64,000 bases of DNA from Leptidea sinapis (taxonomy: Eukaryota > Arthropoda > Insecta > Lepidoptera > Pieridae): positions 372,001-436,000 of the forward strand of contig NC_066311.1 in NCBI RefSeq assembly GCF_905404315.1, in the 5' to 3' direction. The position numbers were made by a program, and so were the translations under genes. Under the pieces are notes generated by a model. It saw only the letters and a list, made by a program, of their open reading frames with translations. It did no database searches and had not been told where the DNA came from. Positions 11,857 through 21,345 of the stretch are shown here, piece by piece. Numbering within the stretch: position 1 is the first letter of the stretch; the number at the start of each line of letters is the position of its first letter.

Positions 11857-12590
11857 CGTGGGTAACACTGAAAATGTTTAGAACTGGCCAGTTAGAAACA
11901 TTGCTATTGAAAAGATTTTTTTAATTTTTTAATTTCAATTTTAGAACTCTTTGGTAACCTAATGTAGTATATTGCATTCAGTTGTCATTTGTTTTTATGA
12001 ATTGCCGGCAAATCTAAAACTCTTGTTACTCGTGAAAATGGTTTATTATGACTTTCGTTGTAGGCTTATTCAACAACAAAGCTATGATAGGCTGCGATTA
12101 GCATTTCTTAATGAAGCCCCATCTCGATCCACGGTATAACAATCTCAATACAGATCCGCGTGAGGGACGTCCTTAACAGCGACTACTCAAGATAACATCA
12201 GTGCTGTGTGACGCATGATAGAGGAAGATAAGAGAGTGACCTATCAGCAGATACGGGCAAGCCTAGGCATTGGTATGAGTCAAGTTCAAAAAATATTACA
12301 CGACTATTTAGGCGTCAGGAAGCTTACTACCCTGGCGCCCTGCTACTTTAATTTATTCCCAAGAACTAAAGATAAAATTCGAGCCCTGAAGAAAGGGTGA
12401 ACGCATAAGAAAATGCCATAGAAGAGACCCCTAAGGAAGAATGGGCCCACTGCTTTTCTCAGTGGTTCCATTCGAATGCGACGATGTGTAGAGAGGAGCG
12501 GAGATTACTTCGAAAAACAATAAAAAAAAGTAGGCTACTTTCTACATTAATCCGTTTTTCATTTTCTAAACATTTTCAGTGTTACCTATG
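11857..12590 (+). mobile_element. Internally deleted mariner, same family as 2764-4006
   Basis: The terminal inverted repeats CRTGGGTAACACTGAAAATG are flanked by TA on both sides (11855-11856 and 12591-12592). The plus strand encodes a short N-terminal part (FRCRLIQQQSYDRLRLAFLN...) and then jumps near 12330 from the helix-turn-helix region straight to the FNLFPRTKDKIR block near the C terminus. The jump removes the catalytic centre. It is non-autonomous and lies inverted relative to the longer copy. Confidence 0.85.
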
Positions 12591-13894
12591 TATATATATA
12601 TATTATATTATGTAATATACTATACATATGGTTGTCAATTTCGTTCTTACAGTCAGTTGTTTTAGCGCACTACCTATCAATTTGTGAGATTTTGGGCGAT
12701 TATCGTTTTGTTTAACCTAATATCGGTGCCAATATCGGATGTCCTTGATCGCTCATAATGTATCTTCGTATTATAAAAATAGTATTAAATACTAAATAAT
12801 AAAATTGATATTTACATATCCTTACTAATGTTGTAAATGCGAATAGGAGTTTGATTGTTACGCTTTCATGCCTTTGCTACTAAATCGGTAATCATGAAGT
12901 TTTGCACGGCGGCCAACTTGGATTTCAAAATTGATCCCAAATTCCTTGTCAATTACCCTGGGAATCTAGGATTCGATACCCATATTGTTGAAATAAAAAT
13001 TTTGGGGCCACCTTTGATAGACTTAGATTTAAAAAAATATCCTAAATTCGGCATCTACTGCCCGTAGCATCCTGGAAACGATGTCTATATTGTAGGAAAA
13101 AAAAAATATACAGCGGCAATTTTAGATTAAAAAATATCAAAATTATATCTTGCTAACGATATCACTAATAATCTCAAATTTGTTTTACACTATTTCGAGA
13201 ACCAAGCATATGATTTTCTTAGCTTCCACAGCATTGATCCCAATGCTGTTTTATATTAAAACCCCATCTCATTTCTGTATTCCTTACAATGTGTATGCGA
13301 AATTACACGGTGATCAGTTAATGCGTAACAAAGATAGCCACTATAATTCCAGAAGACTTATTCTTATGTCCTTTGAAAGTTTGGATGAGTCTTTGGTATC
13401 ATATTTAGTATCATACATCCACTACATCCCATTTTTTTACTGAGAATTAAAAAGGAACAACCCCGGTATATATATTATAATAAAAAAAAACTAAATAATA
13501 TGTAAAGAAATGAAAAACGTATTTAAATATTCTAAATGGAATACAAATTATAGGCGTCGAACAAAAATTTTTTAACAAAAAAACTACCGCCTTCAAAATC
13601 ACTATTCCAAAACAATAGACAATGTGCACTTAAAAGTATAAAAATAATTGCGTATTTTTAGACAATCTAATTAATCTAAATCTAGTTACGATTATTGTTA
13701 TTTTTGGAATCGGTGTCCTTACGTCGCGACCCCCTCTCGCCTCTCGCCTCCTCACGACTCAAGCACATCTCTCCTATAACTATGTATGTAGTAACAAACC
13801 TATCTTGTTTGAAACCGACTCCAAAAATTAAAAATTTTGTTAATGTAGTCTATAATAACAATAATATAATTTTGACACACTTTTTACACACATT

Positions 13895-14115
13895 ATGTTG
13901 CCCCAAATAAAGCACATATAGCCTGTGGGTTGCAAGACAACGATATATTTAATACAATATACTTACTTAATATACATAAATACATTTAAACATGCATGAC
14001 TCGGAAACAAACATCCATATTCATCATATAAATGCTTGCAACTACCGGGATTCGAACCCGGGACCTCTAGCTTAGTAGGTAGGATCGCTAACCACTCGTC
14101 TATACAGGTCGTCAA
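13895..14115 (-). mobile_element. tRNA-derived SINE
   Basis: On the minus strand the head reads GACGAGTGGTTAGCGATCC (A-box-like, about 14085) and GGTCCCGGGTTCGAATCCC (perfect B box, about 14050). A tail then follows with ATGAATATGGATGTTTG and TTGTCTTGCAACCC. Pol III-type internal promoter boxes at the head followed by a non-tRNA tail is the SINE layout. The anticodon arm and acceptor stem do not fold cleanly, so it is not a tRNA gene. I recall similar SINEs from butterfly genomes. Confidence 0.75.
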
Positions 14116-14128
14116 ATATATATATATC

Positions 14129-14314
14129 TCGGAGATTTATTTGGATTTAAAATCGGGCGTCACCGTGTTGGTTTCCACCATGTTGTTTTAAGTCGATCAG
14201 TGCGCACAACCGGCGCGGGTGCTTGCTTGAAGACGACTGCGTCTTCTAAATGAGCGCAGCAGAGTAGAATATAATCATACAGGCCATAATACTTTTATAT
14301 TCTAATTCTCCGAC
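14129..14314. repeat. Gypsy LTR, left copy, internally deleted
   Basis: Shares with the other two copies the start TCGGAGATTTATTTGG and the end TTCTAATTCTCCGACA. It lacks about 110 bp in the middle (after TTCTAAATGAGCGC). Confidence 0.65.
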
Positions 14315-14760
14315 ACGGCCATTCTGTAATCCAACGCGCTCTCGCGTTGATTTATCGACGTCAAGTCCAGCCTAGACGCCACAGCGCATAGCACACAAGT
14401 AAAGCGTTTACAAACAGCTTTCAACCTCCCACAAAGCAAAGCGTTAAAGTTTTCAGCACGTCACAGCTCTGGCGTATAGCAAAGCTTTGGCGCTTTCAGC
14501 ATTGCTCAGAGGCAGCACTAAAACCCGCTGCAAAGCGTTGCAGCTTTCAGCATCATCTGTCTAGCGGAATCTAGTAAAGCGTCAAAGCTTTCAACATAAC
14601 CCATCTCCGGGATTATACTAAAAATTCTAATCCACACCACCACAAGCGTGGCGCTCTTAGAAGTAAACGTGGACAAAGCGACAGGCTTTCAATCCTTCAC
14701 CCCACCATAGGTGTAGCGCTCTTAAAAGTAAACTTGGACAAAGCGACAGGCTTTCAATCC

Positions 14761-14975
14761 TAATATGACAAAGCGTAGAAGCTTTCAATCCTAGTATGAC
14801 AAAGCATAGAAGCTTTCAATCCTAATATGAAGCGTAGAAGCTTTCAATCCTAATATGACAAAGCATAGAAGCTTTCAATCCTAATATGACAAAGCATAGA
14901 AGCTTTCAATCCTAATATGACAAAGCATAGAAGCTTTCAATCCTAATATGACAAAGCGTAGAAGCTTTCAATCTC
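14761..14975. repeat. 31 bp tandem repeat cluster, about 7 units
   Basis: The unit AATATGACAAAGCGTAGAAG followed by CTTTCAATCCT repeats about seven times; one unit lacks 4 bp. Looser relatives (CAAAGCG...GCTTTCAATCC) extend left to about 14440. The cluster sits inside the gypsy remnant. Units abut directly with no unique spacers. Confidence 0.8.
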
Positions 14976-15734
14976 CAATGCTACAAAATTATCAATAAAG
15001 AAAACCATAATTATTATTGATGCGAGGATAACTTTGTACTAAAACTAAGGTGCCTACCGCAACGGATGAATTAAAGCCTTATCGGTATCGTATCGTACTT
15101 TATCTCTTTTTACTAGCTCGTCCATCCTATGTTTTACTTCTCGTCTTATTTCTATTAAATCCTCTAGCTCTACCATGAGTTAGCAATCGACTCTTGCGTT
15201 CACTTACAGCAGTCGATTACAAGTAAACGTGAATCGAATATTGTTATTTCTGTATTCTTTTATAAAATTATTTTTACTGATGTGTTCAAGTGGATTTCCA
15301 AGGATCATACGCACGCTAACCTTAACATATTCCAAGCTAAATAACTTCTGCCCGATATTATTTTGAAACAGCATTTCTCGAGAGCATCTGTCAAATAAGT
15401 TACTCATGGAACCAATTTTCTATAAAAACCGCTGCAGAACATTATTCGCTTGCAATAAGATTTCGATAGGTCTTTTACGTTATGACTCATACTACTAAAA
15501 TGAATTCTCCAGGTGATCGGTCACCGTATAATTTTAGATACAAATCTTTACGAAGTTGCTAGTGAGTAGGATCACTGTAAGCTCATGTTGGATATACTGA
15601 CTATCGCAAAGAGTTTTATCTAGGTGGACTCCTATTACAGCCAATTAGCAACTGGATCGGTCTCTTACCAGTACTTCTAGACATTTTACAATATAAGGCA
15701 AGTTGAACCTCAACTAGAACAGATTATAAGTTAA

Positions 15735-16110
15735 AACCGGCATTATCCGTTCTGACGGGCAGGTCCGGTACCCTGACAGGCTCCACTAGCTATTTCATGT
15801 AATTCAATGGACCACACCGTACAAACACCTTGGAACTCTTGACCCGTGAATAAGGTTCCTTGGTCAGAGATAATGTGCTTGTATGTACCGAATATGTAAA
15901 CGAAATTTCGCAATGCTTAGCTAGCGGATCGCGTAGTTAAGTCCTTAGCAGCTGTTAAATAGCAGAATTCTATGAAAGTATCAATCACGTATTTCTAGGG
16001 AACCCTCCGTCACTTGGAAGAGCATCCAACAACTACGGCATACTTACCATCTGAGCACGAACTTATCCTGACCGTATGATCAATTATCAAACTTCCTTTA
16101 TTGTAGTTAG
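15735..16110 (-). pseudogene. Ty3/gypsy integrase core fragment
   Basis: The minus strand reads IDHTVRISSCSDGKYAVV, KYVIDTFIEFCYLTAAKDL and then HIISDQGTLFTGQEFQ, ending in a PARQNG-like stretch. This follows the retroviral-type integrase core: first Asp region, (V/I)D.F.(K/E)FC, then the second catalytic Asp in SDQG..FTS..F, and the (R)NGQ.ER region that should hold the Glu. In-frame stops and a mutated end show it is inactive. Confidence 0.7.
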
Positions 16111-16993
16111 CTAGCACAAATCCGCATTATGAGACGGGACGTTATCGCGAACCCACTACACTCACTCTGATGAAAGACCTCCGAATGGTCCGAAACTAGT
16201 CGGTACCCACACCGATAAAACGTGATTAAAACCGTGCTGATAAAGAAGGTTATAATGTCTTACGAAAGTGTTAAAAATTTAATTACTTCTTTGAGATTGA
16301 AATAACGAATCCTTACTAAGACCAATATTCAAAACAACAGACAGTTGGTACAACATAGGCATGTCTATTTTTACCTTTTAAGTTTTTCAATTTACTAAAC
16401 TTTACAAATTCTTTACCAAAATTCATGAACGAAACAGGAGTTAAACTTGCGCCTCTCGGGCCCCGACCGAGCCGCACCCCATCTGAGCCAACCGTCCAAG
16501 CGACGCATCGACTGATATTTTAATATGTCTTGTTCAACTTGTTCAATCCCAGAAGTGAGGGATATCATTTAAAAATAACAAACTGTGAACTTAAATTTCG
16601 TATCAATTTAAAATCGCTTGCCATGGAAATATCAGCTCACGGCGACGCACCACACCTTTTCCGTAACTGTTGCACGTAACGCCGGGTAAAGCTACAAATG
16701 CAGGTGCCAGTTAGTGGCACCACTAGCCAGTGGCACACAGTTATCCAGGATCCATTACACTACGTCTTCAACACACATTCCCACTGCACAGACACTGTCC
16801 ACTGTCCACCACGACATAAGCATCGCTGTGTCATGAGAATACTGCTCAAGGCCTCACGTGTAAAACTTCCCGTCTTCAGAATCATGCAGCATGGTTGTAA
16901 ATGCGATCCCGGTCCTGAAATATCCCTGGTACCGAGTTGCAGACGTCCCAGAAAACAAGTACGATGTAAGCGAAGGCGGTCCCACCGCTGCTC

Positions 16994-17291
16994 TCGGAGA
17001 TTTATTTGGATTTAAAATCGGGCATCACCGTGTTGGTATCCACCATGTTATTTTAAGTCGATCAGTGCGCACAACCGGCGCGAGCGCTAGCTTAAAGACG
17101 ACTGCGACTTCTAAATGAGCGCTCTACTGATGGACAATAATAACTAACTTCAATCACGTCACCGAAAGTGACGTACACAGTGACAACTTCAAACACACTT
17201 TGAAAGATGACGTTCGCCATCAGTTCAGCCCAATACACAGAGTAGAATATAATCATACAGGCGATATTACTTTTATATTCTAATTCTCCGA
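16994..17291. repeat. Gypsy LTR, middle copy
   Basis: About 298 bp, from TCGGAGATTTATTTGG to TTCTAATTCTCCG, followed by a (TA)n run that separates it from the third copy. Confidence 0.65.
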
Positions 17292-17319
17292 GATATATAT
17301 ATATATATATCTAAATATA

Positions 17320-17650
17320 TGTCGGAGATTTATTTGGATTTAAAATCGGGCATCACCGTGTTGGTATCCACCATGTTATTTTAAGTCGATCAGTGCGCAC
17401 AACCGGCGCGGGCGCTTGCTTGAATACGACTGCGACTTCTAAATGAGCGCTCTACTTATGGACAATAATAACTAACTTCAATCACGTCATCGGTGAGTTG
17501 TCACTGTGTACGGCACTGTCGGCAGTGCCGTACACAGTGACAACTTCAAACACACTTTGAAAGATGACGTTCGCCATCAGTTCAGGCCAATACACAGAGT
17601 AGAATATAATCATACTGCCCATATTACTTTTATATTCTAATTCTCCGACA
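17320..17650. repeat. Solo gypsy LTR with TATA target duplication
   Basis: Begins TGTCGGAGA and ends TCTCCGACA, so both TG...CA ends and the terminal inverted repeat are intact. It is flanked on both sides by TATA, a plausible 4 bp target duplication. It contains a 23 bp perfect inverted repeat at 17496-17545. Confidence 0.7.
17496..17545. repeat. Perfect inverted repeat, 23 bp arms and 4 bp loop
   Basis: The left arm, around TCACTGTGTACGGCACTG, is mirrored exactly after the loop TCGG. The middle LTR copy has only one arm at this place, so the palindrome is specific to the right copy. Confidence 0.9.
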
Positions 17651-17824
17651 TATACATAGACTATAAATAATAACTTAGTCTTTCAAACTTTAGAACAGCA
17701 AAAAATAATAATCTCGCGATTAAGCTGTTCCGACAATTACAGTGTTAATATTGGCATCAAAACTGTCTTAATGTGATACAGTAGAAAAATTCTTTAAAGC
17801 TTTCTAATATTTTATGTCACTTAC

Positions 17825-18546
17825 GGTTTCCTTACAGAAATTCCAATGAGCGACCACATTGAAGTTCTCATACGTAGCTAATTGAGGCAATCCTGGAAAC
17901 ACATCTCTCGGGCTTACTAAATGTCTTCTTACAAAACAACAAGTGCCTCCCCAAGTCTTCAAATAGGTGTGCGGAGTCAAATGCTCTTTTTGTTTTTCAC
18001 AGTCGAAAGCTAATTCATAATCTACCGCATGTTTATCACGGATGCTATATCTATAGCTTGGAATATAGTCAGCCATTCCAGTTTGGATTGTATAACGTGT
18101 AAAACTAGGTGATTTTGTTTCTAAATTGAAACATACATCATACAATCCCATGTACAAGGTCGACAGCGCAAATCCGATGCTGAACAATTTTGTTTTCAAA
18201 TTGGAACATTTTTGTTTATTTTTCATTAATATTGTCTTAAATGGTTTATCACACTGAAAGTGGATGATATTATAATAATTGATAGTATATTTCTCGCTTT
18301 CTTTGACGTAAAATGTTTTGTTTCGGAGACACAATAAGTCTACACTAGTAACTTTTGCACCGTCAACGGATTTTAAATGGTTTCCCTTGTAGATTATATT
18401 GCTATTCCCACAATGTAAACGAATTTTCTCGGTTTCTCGAATTCGTACAAGTCCATTCGATATTCGGAATTTGGGAAAATATCGTTTTCTTGTGATAAAT
18501 AATGGTTGATTTTCGTTGAAGTCATATTGTACATTCAGCACGCATC
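17825..18546 (-). CDS. DNA/RNA non-specific endonuclease (dsRNase-like), exon 2
   Basis: A 722 bp exon. The acceptor TTCGCAG ends at 18547 and the donor GTAAGT starts at 17824. It enters in phase 1 (the first codon is completed by exon 1) and leaves in phase 0. It starts CVLNVQYDFNENQPLFI and runs through a LHCGNSN block (C.G region). It then reaches the catalytic area CFVRRHLVSPRDVF, followed by QLATYENFNVVAHWNFC. In insect dsRNases and related endonucleases this area reads (D)RGHL...(D/S)F......Q..T(Y/F)...N..PQW, with a catalytic His and a metal-binding Asn. Here His and Asn are kept, but the Gly before the His is Arg and the usual Asp or Ala before RGH is Val. The role is nucleic-acid hydrolysis by family. 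Activity of this variant is uncertain. Confidence 0.75.
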
Positions 18547-18617
18547 CTGCGAACAATATTTTAAAAATAAGTAAGTGATAACGGTATCAAGACATCGGCA
18601 CAAGTATATCAAGATAC

Positions 18618-18804
18618 CATTCTTGAGATGGTAGTGAAGCCCCTTAACAACACCATGTTCAATAACTAAGAATGGTCCTTCCAAGAAGACTCGGCGCCGG
18701 TCCATATTGTTCAGTCTACACAGTCTTGATTCCGCTGGATTATTATCTATGGTCAGTTTTAGAGAGTACGGCTTGCTCTTAATGCCAGTGAAGAATTTTC
18801 CCAT
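18618..18804 (-). CDS. DNA/RNA non-specific endonuclease (dsRNase-like), exon 1 as seen
   Basis: Starts MGKFFTGIKSKPYSLK at 18804, the first in-frame ATG after an upstream TGA. It runs to a GTATCT donor at 18617, leaving in phase 1. A 71 bp intron then leads to exon 2, whose first two bases complete a Gly codon. Spliced exons 1-4 give 187+722+162+264 bp, that is 444 codons plus stop, the size expected for the family. The end FLVIEHGVVKGLHYHLKNG joined to CVLN resembles the family's first β-strands. No signal peptide follows this ATG, although most relatives are secreted. A further 5' exon carrying it could lie upstream, with ATCAATAG just before 18825 as a possible acceptor. Confidence 0.6.
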
Positions 18805-19037
18805 GGAAAGAGTGCGTGCTTCTATTGATAACTGGCCTCAACGTTTAAAGGACTGTATTGCAGCCAATCGATACCAAGTCGATTAAGCTTTTCATAATAT
18901 AAATTGTTTTTTATTTATGTATTAAACTAACACAATGTAAAAGTAATAAATGTTATTCTCAACAGAAATTTCATTTTTCTATGTATTTATGGCAATATAT
19001 AAATATTCACTATTTATGGCAAGACTAGGTTTAATAT
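18805..19037. other. Short AT-rich interval between gene 1 and BEL element A
   Basis: About 230 bp with no coding frame. If the nested transposon block had simply been inserted in gene 2, the rest of gene 2 should resume here, and it does not. Confidence 0.6.
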
Positions 19038-19698
19038 TGTTTGCGCCGTTATTGTTCGCATTCAATAGCATATAGCGCCACCTGGGGGGCTGATGTACAA
19101 TCCGAGCATTGGCATCACCCTGATCTTCGCATCGGGTGCTGAACGACTCTCTGGCCGCTTACAACGCGACACTTACCGATTGACCTTGTTCGAGTGGACA
19201 CCGCTGACCACGCACGCGCCGCGTTACGCATTCGTGCATCATTGTCGCACGTGGTTCTTTATACTACTTCTTTCGCATCATCGTAGTGCCAAGTGAAGTG
19301 CTTGTCTGAGGAAAGGGCTGACCAGTATCAGGTGAAGTACTCATACTTCAGCCACTTGGCGTTTTATGTTTATTGATTGTGAACAGGCCAAACCAGATTA
19401 CCCGCAACCTCACTTAACCTGGAGTGTACCTAATGCAAGATGCATTAGGTACACCGCACTCCATTTTGACTCCCTCGCATCATCATTAATTTTGATCCAT
19501 TCGACCCGGATAGAACCAGCAGCTTTTGCTATTTATTTTACTTTTATTTTTGCTTACCTAACTTGGAATCGATTCGCAATTCATACCTATTTCCAACCTT
19601 CGCATTGTGTTAATATATTTAGCTACTTACTTTAGTTTATTATATAAATATTTGTTCAATAATAAACACGTTACTCATTAATTTCGCATAATCTAACA
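19038..19698 (+). repeat. 5' LTR of BEL element A
   Basis: Starts TGTTTGCGCCGTTATTG, matching 39405. The right end is placed at CTAACA (19698) because TGTT...AACA forms a short terminal inverted repeat; this end is an estimate. Contains a perfect 14 bp hairpin at 19424-19454 that the 3' LTR lacks. Confidence 0.65.
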
Positions 19699-19761
19699 GT
19701 ATCATAACGAAACATATACATTTCATAAAAAAGCATTACAAGTTTACAGCACATTTTCAAT

Positions 19762-21345
19762 ATGGCGCTTGAAACAAAAATTAAACTTGAAGTTGGTAAG
19801 AAACAGGCAATATTTTCGCATATAAATGAACTGTATAGTACTGCAAAAAAGATTTCTATTGATACAAATACGCGAAGTTCACAAGAATTTGTGGCCACGT
19901 CTGCGAATATTGAGAAATTATATAGCGAATTTAACGATCTATGTGACCAACATAACGCTTTATTATTGGAACAAAACCCAAAATTTGAATTGAATTTTAA
20001 CAATTGGACCGCATTTCAAACATTATTTTCCGTTGTACAGCAAACTCGGAATGAGTTATTATAATCTCGTCGTCATCAAGTTTAAACAACGTCATCACAA
20101 ACACAAACATACATGCACACTACTTACACACATACAAACATACATACATACAATCATAAACACATACACACACACTTACATACATTACACTACACATCAC
20201 CACACTCGCCGGCGAGTGTGTTCTTCTCATCTTTTCATCTTCATTTCATCTTCATTTTCATTTTCATTCTCTCTCCTTCCCACAAGCACACAGCCGGTCT
20301 GAGGTTCGAGTCTCCTTAGGAGACGCCCCGCGACTGTTGTTGCGTAGTCTTTGCGGCCTCCACGGCCCACGTCCTACTTCGCTGTGAAAGCCAGGGCTGC
20401 TAACAGCACAGAGGAGGTTGTAGTCGGTATGGGGCGTCCGCTTACGCGGACACTCGAGTCCGACATATTACGCCCCGTTCCGGGGCGTAAATACGTAACA
20501 GTATTTCCTCCTCTCAAAAAAAAAAAAAAAAGACCCGAAAGCTGACCTCTTTTTAATCAGAGTTTTAGCACAAACGTTCATAATAATAAGCAACTCAATT
20601 ATTCGCAACGAGTGCAATATTTGGTAGGCAAGCTAAGTGGAACCGCGCTTAATATTTTTGCAGGTATCATGCCTAATGAACAAAACTATTCGACAATATG
20701 GCAGTCGTTAGTTGATAAATACCAAGACAAGCGAGCACTTGGTACTATGTATTTAAATAACATACTCGACATTAGGTATACATCTGAGACCCCCTCCCAC
20801 CTCAATAGTTTTGTTGAAAAATTTCATGGGTCTATGTCCGCTTTAAAACAACTAGAAGTTTCTGATTTAACAGATTTTATTTTTCTTCATCTCGCGCTTA
20901 AGAAATTAGATACAAATGTAGTACAACGCTTTGAATCATCCATTAAAAAAGATATTCCATCGAGTACCGACTTAGTTGATTTCATAAGACACCACATTCA
21001 GGTTCTAGAACGAACAACCAACACCAGTCGACCAAATAATATATCGAAAGTTCAAAGATCTCGCGGAACCGTTTCTAAACCATCGCATAATTCTCATACC
21101 TTTGCAATAATACACAATGACAACAACACTTGCAATTTATGTAAAACCGCAAAACATTCTCATATATATCAATGCCCGGATTTTATAAAACTATCAGTTA
21201 ATGAACGCTTCAATTATGTTAAAAATAATAAGTTATGTATTAATCGTTTAAGCTCAAAACATATGGCGATTAATTGTAATTCAAAAAATACTTGGAAGCA
21301 CCGGAAATACTAAGAAGCACCACTCATTAATCCATTTTGTTAAAA
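19762..21345 (+). pseudogene. BEL element A gag, broken
   Basis: Starts MALETKIKLEVGKKQAIFSH at 19762 and stays open to 20064. After the inserted LINE tail, gag resumes at about 20532 as PLFNQSFSTNVHNNKQLNYS, with a Trp-to-stop change just before it (TGA in place of the Trp seen in element B). An open frame from 20612 then reads QYLVGKLSGTALNIFAG and DFIFLHLALKKLD. It ends in the knuckle region CNLCKTAKHSHIYQC...LCINRLSSKHMAINC, where the second Cys of CINC is Arg. A frame change near 21300 leads to KKHHSLIHF, the usual HH(T/S)L(L/I)H end of the domain. It parallels element B gag throughout. Confidence 0.8.
20096..20531 (+). mobile_element. 3' tail of a Jockey-like LINE inserted in BEL A gag
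   Basis: Nearly identical to the 3' end of the full LINE at 49250-49707: CA-rich stretch, the CACACTCGCCGGCGAGTGTG palindrome (20201-20220), the TTAGGAGACGCC block, two further hairpins and a poly(A) run ending at 20531. It is a strongly 5'-truncated insertion of the same family. No convincing target duplication was found. Confidence 0.9.

Larger units (their letters stand above)
14129..17291 (-). mobile_element. Degenerate Ty3/gypsy retrotransposon
   Basis: Two copies of an LTR-like unit bounded by TCGGAGA and TCTCCGA lie at 14129-14314 (with an internal deletion of about 110 bp) and 16994-17291. Between them lies a decayed interior containing a gypsy-type integrase core on the minus strand (15735-16110) and a cluster of 31 bp repeats. 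The interior of 2.7 kb is too short for a complete element, so gag, protease and most of the polymerase are lost. The rest of the interior, 14990-15730 and 16115-16990, shows no readable domain. Confidence 0.6.
5873..17824 (-). other. Intron 2 of the endonuclease gene (12 kb, transposon-rich)
   Basis: GTAAGT donor at 17824-17819 and TTTAG acceptor at 5875-5873. It contains, from left to right, the RNase H-bearing LINE, the deleted mariner, a SINE and the gypsy remnants with a solo LTR. The unclaimed pieces 5873-6269, 11270-11856 and 12591-13890 are AT-rich and show no gene. The stretch 12800-12920 (GTTTGATTGTTACGCTTTCA-type sequence) looks like a piece of a common insect interspersed repeat. 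Confidence 0.7.

Noticed and set aside
13150..13443. 97-codon plus-strand frame
   Set aside because: No recognisable motif, AT-rich, inside an intron full of repeats.
14037..14110. tRNA gene on the minus strand
   Set aside because: The B box is perfect, but the cloverleaf does not close and a SINE tail follows.
14761..14975. Possible CRISPR-like array
   Set aside because: The 31 bp units abut directly without unique spacers, and the context is a eukaryotic retroelement.
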